From positions 1 to 62,921 of the forward strand of contig USQZ01000004.1 of assembly GCA_900556975.1 (NCBI GenBank): a stretch of DNA of 62,921 bases, written 5' to 3'. Position 1 is the stretch's first letter. Every line of letters begins with the position of its first letter. This DNA comes from an uncultured Clostridium sp. Lineage in GTDB: Bacteria; Bacillota; Clostridia; TANB77; CAG-508. A program made the translations under genes and the position numbers. The notes under the pieces were generated by a model. The model was given only the letters and a program-made list of their open reading frames with translations, did no database searches and had not been told where the DNA came from. Positions 59,107 to 62,921 of this stretch are shown here, in pieces.

Positions 59107-60970
59107 TGAAAAAATAAAATGTGGAATATACATGAGAGTTTCAACAGAGGATCAGGCCAGAGAAGGTTTTAGTTTACCAGAACAAAAAGAACGATTAGAA
59201 ACCTATTGTAAGTTTAATGATTATGAAATAGTAGAATACTATACTGATGCTGGAATAAGTGCTAAAACTGGAAATCATAGACCAGAATATGAAAGAATGC
59301 TAGAAGATGGTAAAAATGGCAAAATAAATATGATAGTTGCTTTAAAATTAGATAGAATAACAAGAAGTATTAAAGATTGGGAAACTTTAATGGATTATTC
59401 TGATAAATATAATGTTGCTCTTGCTTTTGTAAACGATAAAATTGATACAACTAATGCCAATGGAAAAATGGTATCTAGAATTATGATGAGTGTTAGTCAA
59501 AATGAAATTGAAAGAACTAGTGAAAGAACAATTATAGGTTTATCTGGTGCAATTAAGCAAGGTCATATTCCTGCTCGTGCTCCATTAGGTTATAAACATA
59601 TTGATAAAAAATTAGTTCCTGATCCACTTACAAAAGATATTGTAATTAGAATATATAATATGTATTTTGAAGGTAAAACTTACTTTAATATTGCTACTAT
59701 ATTTAATCAAGAAAAGGTTTTAGGAAAAACTAATTGGAAAGACACAGGAATATTAAGAATAATAGCAAATGAAGTTTATAAAGGCGATTATGTGCATGGA
59801 AAAAGAACAAATCATCCAACATATTATGAAAATGTTGTTGAACCAATAGTATCAAAAGAATTATGGGAAAATTGCCAAGTTCAAAAAAAGAAGAATCAAA
59901 AAAATTATATGAGAACACAAACCTATATATTTTTGCAAAAATTAAAATGCCCTAAATGTGGAAGAATACTTGCTGGTGGGGCTAGTCATAAGAAAAAAGC
60001 AGATAAATGGTATTTCTATTATAGGTGTGAAGATTGTAAAAATAATATCAAAGAAACTGAAATAGAAGAAACTATTAAAACTTTACTTGCTGATATTTTG
60101 GAATATGATAATGTTGTTAATGAATTCTTTTTACCAGTATTAAAATCTAAAATAAATAATCCAGAAGATGAACTCAAAAAAGAACTAAAAAATTTAGATA
60201 ATAAAAAAGAAAGAATTAAAAAAGCATATATTGATTCATTATTTACTGAAGATGAATTTAAAGAAGAAACAAAAATAATAGAAAATCAAATTGAGTATAT
60301 AAATTCAAAACTATTAGAGAATCAACAAGCAGAACAATTAAACTTTACTACTGATGATATACTTCTTAAAAGAGATATGGATTTTATCAATAAAGTTAAA
60401 CTACCAATATCTTATTATGCTTTTAATGATAATTGGAACTTACTTGATAGAGAAAAGAAAGCAGATATTATTATGAGATATGTTGATGATATAGAACTTG
60501 AAATGATAAATAATAAATATGCAGTTAAACAAGTTAATTTTAGAAGTACCTTTTATAGTGATTTTGAAGAACTATATAAAAAAGGTTATATTGATAGAAA
60601 AAGACCTCTTGTATTTAACTTTGATGGTATATGTGTAGATACAAATGTTAGATATAGTGAATATCTACCAACTGAAAAAGTAATACAACATTTATATAGA
60701 TTAAATGAATATTATGAAGTTAATTTTTATAAGGGAACACTTTATAAAGAAACTGAAAAATTAGATATGCTACCACTTAAAAATGGAGAAGTGCCTGTTA
60801 GAATATTCCCATTACAAGATAACAATAATGCAGATGAAACCTGGGTATCAATGGGAATGATTACAACAAAAAATAATCCAAATGATATAAAAGTAAATAT
60901 TAGAGATGTATTTGAAACAATACCAAATGAAATAACGAAAGATGATATTGTTAGTCAAGAACAACAATAG
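59099..60970 (+). CDS. Large serine recombinase (element integrase)
   Basis: 623 aa from the ATG at 59099, nine bases after TGGAGG; an in-frame ATG at 59075 lies before that RBS. Resolvase catalytic domain: CGIYMRVSTEDQAREGFSLPEQKERL with the nucleophilic Ser in RVS, then IVALKLDRITRS and GKMVSRIMMSVSQNEIERTSERT. Next the Recombinase domain (HIPARAPLGYKHID... through LGKTNWKDTGILRIIANEVYKGDYVHGKR), a zinc ribbon (CPKCGRILAGG...CEDCKNN), a coiled coil (about 340-410) and a C-terminal extension of about 200 aa. Catalyses integration and excision of the element. A perfect 12-bp inverted repeat straddles its stop codon. Confidence 0.93.
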   Translation: MNNEKIKCGIYMRVSTEDQAREGFSLPEQKERLETYCKFNDYEIVEYYTDAGISAKTGNHRPEYERMLEDGKNGKINMIVALKLDRITRSIKDWETLMDYSDKYNVALAFVNDKIDTTNANGKMVSRIMMSVSQNEIERTSERTIIGLSGAIKQGHIPARAPLGYKHIDKKLVPDPLTKDIVIRIYNMYFEGKTYFNIATIFNQEKVLGKTNWKDTGILRIIANEVYKGDYVHGKRTNHPTYYENVVEPIVSKELWENCQVQKKKNQKNYMRTQTYIFLQKLKCPKCGRILAGGASHKKKADKWYFYYRCEDCKNNIKETEIEETIKTLLADILEYDNVVNEFFLPVLKSKINNPEDELKKELKNLDNKKERIKKAYIDSLFTEDEFKEETKIIENQIEYINSKLLENQQAEQLNFTTDDILLKRDMDFINKVKLPISYYAFNDNWNLLDREKKADIIMRYVDDIELEMINNKYAVKQVNFRSTFYSDFEELYKKGYIDRKRPLVFNFDGICVDTNVRYSEYLPTEKVIQHLYRLNEYYEVNFYKGTLYKETEKLDMLPLKNGEVPVRIFPLQDNNNADETWVSMGMITTKNNPNDIKVNIRDVFETIPNEITKDDIVSQEQQ

Positions 60971-60994
60971 TTGCTTGTGAAATTCTTGACTAAC
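60950..60994. repeat. Inverted repeat spanning the recombinase stop codon
   Basis: GTTAGTCAAGAA (60950-60961) and TTCTTGACTAAC (60983-60994) are perfect inverted copies, with CAAC-AATA-GTTG nested inside. There is no T run on either strand. It could be a terminator-like 3' end, a recombinase or mobilization binding site, or a processing structure. Confidence 0.65.
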
Positions 60995-61017
60995 AAAAAA
61001 TAAAAACATAATGGAAA

Positions 61018-61055
61018 AACTTTAAAACAAAAATTACATTTTTCGTTTTGAAGTT
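61018..61055. repeat. Hairpin downstream of the recombinase
   Basis: AACTTTAAAAC-AAAAAT (61018-61034) pairs with the 61038-61055 arm (about 17 bp, one G-T and one bulge), loop TAC. A further palindrome AACTTTTTTTGAAAAAAGTT lies at 61080-61099 and a bulged AACAAACG/CGTTTTGTT stem at 61101-61122. Confidence 0.6.
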
Positions 61056-61171
61056 ACCTATCAAAAAGAGTTTTTTGCTAACTTTTTTTGAAAAAAGTTA
61101 TAACAAACGAGCACGTTTTGTTGTTGTAAGACAATGAAGGTGGGAAAAGTTTGTTAAATAAAATTATGAAA

Positions 61172-61290
61172 TAATTGCTTACGAAGTTTGTAATTACTTG
61201 AATAATTTTCAATAGATAAAATAAAAAGCAGTGCTTTCTATTTTATCAGTAGTCTTATGTAGTTTTAATGATTTACGAAGTTTATCATTA
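61172..61290. repeat. Pair of related stem-loops with a shared TACGAAGTTT core
   Basis: Two 25-nt stem-loops (61172-61196 and 61266-61290) have the same size, the same mismatch position and the same TTACGAAGTTT centre. Their outer stem sequences differ (TAATTGC/GTAATTA against TAATGAT/ATCATTA) while pairing is kept. This is covariation-like evidence that the structure matters. Confidence 0.7.
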
Positions 61291-61313
61291 TTATGAAATA
61301 AGACAGGTGGATT

Positions 61314-61418
61314 CTAAGGTAGCCTAAACCTTAGCCCCCATATTTTGATACTTGTGTCAAAATCTATAGGGGGTTAGAGATTTTGACAAAGCAAAATTAC
61401 CCTACTATAAATAGTAGG
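61314..61418. other. Candidate oriT / structured leader upstream of the relaxase
   Basis: Three adjacent inverted repeats: CTAAGGT/ACCTTAG (61314-61320, 61328-61334); a long imperfect stem of about 19 bp with a C5/G5 run (61332-61350 with 61355-61376); and CCTACTA-TAAA-TAGTAGG (61401-61418). MobV relaxase genes are usually preceded by oriT with inverted repeats, so this is the best place for it. I do not recognise a specific nick sequence. The full 60971-61449 gap (479 nt) holds no ORF with an RBS. Confidence 0.5.
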
Positions 61419-61449
61419 ACTCTATTCTAATAAAGGGGGAATATAAAAT

Positions 61450-62802
61450 ATGAATGATAAGGAAGAATTATCTTATTCACTACATTTAAGTAATGATAAA
61501 AATAAATCAAAAAAAGCAAGAAGAAGTGTAAAAAATACTGAAACTGGAACTACTTCTCTATCTAATAATGCAATACAGAATCATCAACAATTATCAAAAG
61601 TTGATAAACATAATTTAAGAAAATATGATGATGACAAAGAATTAATTTGTACGATTAAGGGTACTTCATCTGTTGTAGAAGATACTAAAAATTTATATTT
61701 AGAACTATTTGAAGATGCAAGAATTAAATATAATGAAAAACAAACTAGAAATGACAGAAAGATAGAAAATTACTTTAATCATATTTCAAATGATAGCAAA
61801 AGAGATCTTGCTTGTGAGATTATTATTGAACTTGGCGATATGGATTTTTGGGCTGATAAAGATGATAAGTTTAAACATAAAATGGAAGAAGTTTTCAAAG
61901 AACAAATACAAGATTTAGAAGAAGTTGTACCCAATTTTAAAATAGCAAATGCCACCATACATTTTGATGAATCTAGTCCCCACTTACATATTGTTGGAGT
62001 CCCATTTAAAGAAGGTATGCAAAATGGTATGGAAAAACAAGTTGGTAAATCAGATGTATTTAATAAAATAAGTTTAGTAAATATTCAAGATAGAATGAGA
62101 GAATATTGTATCAACTCATTCAATAGAATTTATCATTTAAACTATACTCTTAAAGCAAAAGAAGAAGGAAGAAATGTTGATATTAATGTTGCCAATATGA
62201 ATGAATATAAAAAGTTCAAACGAGAGCAAGAAAAATATAAAAAGCAACTTAAAGAATTAAATAGTAAAACTGATGAATTACAAAATAAATCCAATGAAAT
62301 TACTGATATTATTGATAATTTAAAAACAACTATTATGAATAAAAATAACTACTCTATTTCAAGTGATGATGTAAATAAAATTAGAAGATATATAGAACAA
62401 ACTAATGATACTACTTCTAATTTACGAAATGCTAATGACATAAATATAGTTTTAAAAAGATATGAAGATGATTTAAGAGAACACTCTAACGAAGTTAGAA
62501 ATTTGAAAAAGAAAATTAAAACTCGTGAAGATAGAATTGAAGAATTAGAATATGATTTAGATAATGCAAATGACACTATTTATGAGTTAGAAGATAAAGT
62601 ATCAGAATTACAAAAAATGGTTGATTACTTTAAAGAACTATGGAAAAAGTTTATAGAATTTCTAAAAGATAAATTCTTTTCTAGTAATAAATATGATGAT
62701 TTTATAAATGATTTATATGATAAAAATATACTTGATGAAAATGACATTGATATTATACAAAATAATGAGAAAGACAAAAACAAAGATGATTTTGAAAGAT
62801 AA
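61450..62802 (+). CDS. mob: MobV/Pre-family relaxase (plasmid recombination enzyme type)
   Basis: 450 aa, RBS AAAGGGGGA eight bases before ATG. N-terminal motif SNNAIQNHQQLSKVDKHNLRKYDDD contains the HNxR motif. The metal-binding/catalytic motif ATIHFDESSPHLHIVGVP is the HxDExxPHxH signature of MobV relaxases. The C-terminal half (about 240-400) is a long coiled coil (KREQEKYKKQLKELNSKTDELQNKS and following). Nicks oriT and pilots single-stranded DNA during mobilization. A weak AGATA-AAT-TATCT hairpin with a T run follows the gene. Confidence 0.9.
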   Translation: MNDKEELSYSLHLSNDKNKSKKARRSVKNTETGTTSLSNNAIQNHQQLSKVDKHNLRKYDDDKELICTIKGTSSVVEDTKNLYLELFEDARIKYNEKQTRNDRKIENYFNHISNDSKRDLACEIIIELGDMDFWADKDDKFKHKMEEVFKEQIQDLEEVVPNFKIANATIHFDESSPHLHIVGVPFKEGMQNGMEKQVGKSDVFNKISLVNIQDRMREYCINSFNRIYHLNYTLKAKEEGRNVDINVANMNEYKKFKREQEKYKKQLKELNSKTDELQNKSNEITDIIDNLKTTIMNKNNYSISSDDVNKIRRYIEQTNDTTSNLRNANDINIVLKRYEDDLREHSNEVRNLKKKIKTREDRIEELEYDLDNANDTIYELEDKVSELQKMVDYFKELWKKFIEFLKDKFFSSNKYDDFINDLYDKNILDENDIDIIQNNEKDKNKDDFER

Positions 62803-62858
62803 ATTATCTTTTTTATGTTTAGATAATGATTAAATATTAATTCTATGGTACAATATAT

Positions 62859-62886
62859 TTGATATACAAATAGTAATTTGTATAAG
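62859..62886 (+). promoter_or_regulatory. Promoter with embedded operator palindrome at the window edge
   Basis: TTGATA (62859-62864), 16-bp spacer, TATAAG (62881-62886). The spacer and -10 are covered by ATACAAAT-AGTA-ATTTGTAT (62864-62871 with 62876-62883), a perfect 8-bp inverted repeat. This suggests a repressed gene just outside the window. Confidence 0.6.
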
Positions 62887-62921
62887 AAATTATATTAGTA
62901 AATGAAATAAATTTAATAAAA

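Larger units (their letters stand above)
57765..62921. mobile_element. Putative integrative mobilizable element (left part)
   Basis: Contains a large serine recombinase, a MobV relaxase, two unrecognised genes, a regulated leader and a hairpin-rich noncoding block, and no host housekeeping genes. It begins somewhere after tRNA-Thr and continues beyond the right edge, so neither attachment site can be defined here. Hand-counted lines are even more AT-rich than the host (9 of 60 G/C at 60181-60240). No conjugation machinery or replication gene is visible, so mobilization by another element is the likely mode. Confidence 0.7.

Noticed and set aside
60950..61055. Calling the hairpins after the recombinase a terminator
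   Set aside because: Neither has a T run on the plus strand; kept as repeats or structures instead.
1..62921. CRISPR array or Cas genes
   Set aside because: No regularly spaced direct repeats and no Cas-like protein among the translated frames.

Overview
The window is AT-rich (hand counts of a few 60-nt lines give roughly 25-32% G+C), gene-dense, and strongly + strand biased. Standard code is used, with TTG and GTG starts behind strong GGAGG ribosome binding sites. Gene content (NusA/RnpM/YlxQ/IF-2/RbfA operon, SecG-RNase R, GTPase Der-PlsY-GpsA, endonuclease Q, class A PBP with a Pro/Ser/Thr tail, Asn/Thr-rich surface proteins) points to a low-GC Bacillota, most likely an uncultured gut-type Clostridia. 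The taxon is inferred; no 16S gene is present.

Layout. 1-98: 3' end of an HU gene, then a terminator and a long palindromic element. 359-15771: ileS, secG, rnr, a class A PBP, cysS, a FemAB-type ligase, alr, a DUF1189 membrane protein, ftsH and two small membrane proteins (translation, secretion, cell wall, membrane quality control). 15798-23505: the transcription/translation operon rimP-nusA-rnpM-ylxQ-infB-rbfA-nrnA-truB behind one clear sigma-A promoter, with a 120-nt palindromic element between infB and rbfA. 23703-34587: a YgjP-type protein whose zinc motif has lost its Glu, ruvB, a GT-C membrane protein, then an accessory 'house-cleaning' block (three Nudix proteins plus one degenerate Nudix-like protein, a QueH-GNAT fusion, a DUF1016 nuclease, a deoxyribosyltransferase-like protein, a GNAT and a lipase-like hydrolase) closed by a second GT-C protein. 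34607-39640: polA, a lytic transglycosylase, a YvyF-like zinc-ribbon/HTH protein and tyrS. 39846-45155: a carbohydrate island with a minus-strand GT2 glycosyltransferase of visibly higher G+C, a GH3 glycosidase, a HAD phosphatase and a minus-strand ROK-family protein. The GT2 and GH3 promoters are back to back. 45377-54588: a PstS-like protein, an RsiV-like anchored protein, a P-loop/Asp23 fusion, cmk, plsC, rpmF, der, plsY, gpsA, a triple zinc-ribbon protein and dtd. 54585-57597: a small minus-strand gene, an LPEAG-tailed surface protein, a degenerate HD-like protein, a small protein and endonuclease Q.

57689-62921: a tRNA-Thr(CGT) followed by what looks like an integrative mobilizable element that runs off the right edge. 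It has a 90-aa protein, a promoter with a 22-codon leader peptide overlapping an 18-bp intrinsic terminator, an unknown 251-aa protein with a nuclease-like motif layout, a large serine recombinase, about 480 nt of hairpin-rich noncoding DNA (candidate oriT) and a MobV/Pre relaxase. A promoter with an operator-like palindrome at the edge points to a further gene outside the window.

The strongest candidates for undescribed biology are the leader-peptide attenuator ahead of the recombinase operon, the paired stem-loops upstream of the relaxase, the QueH-GNAT fusion, the P-loop/Asp23 fusion and the HQxxH YgjP protein. All functions come from motif reading only; no searches were run.
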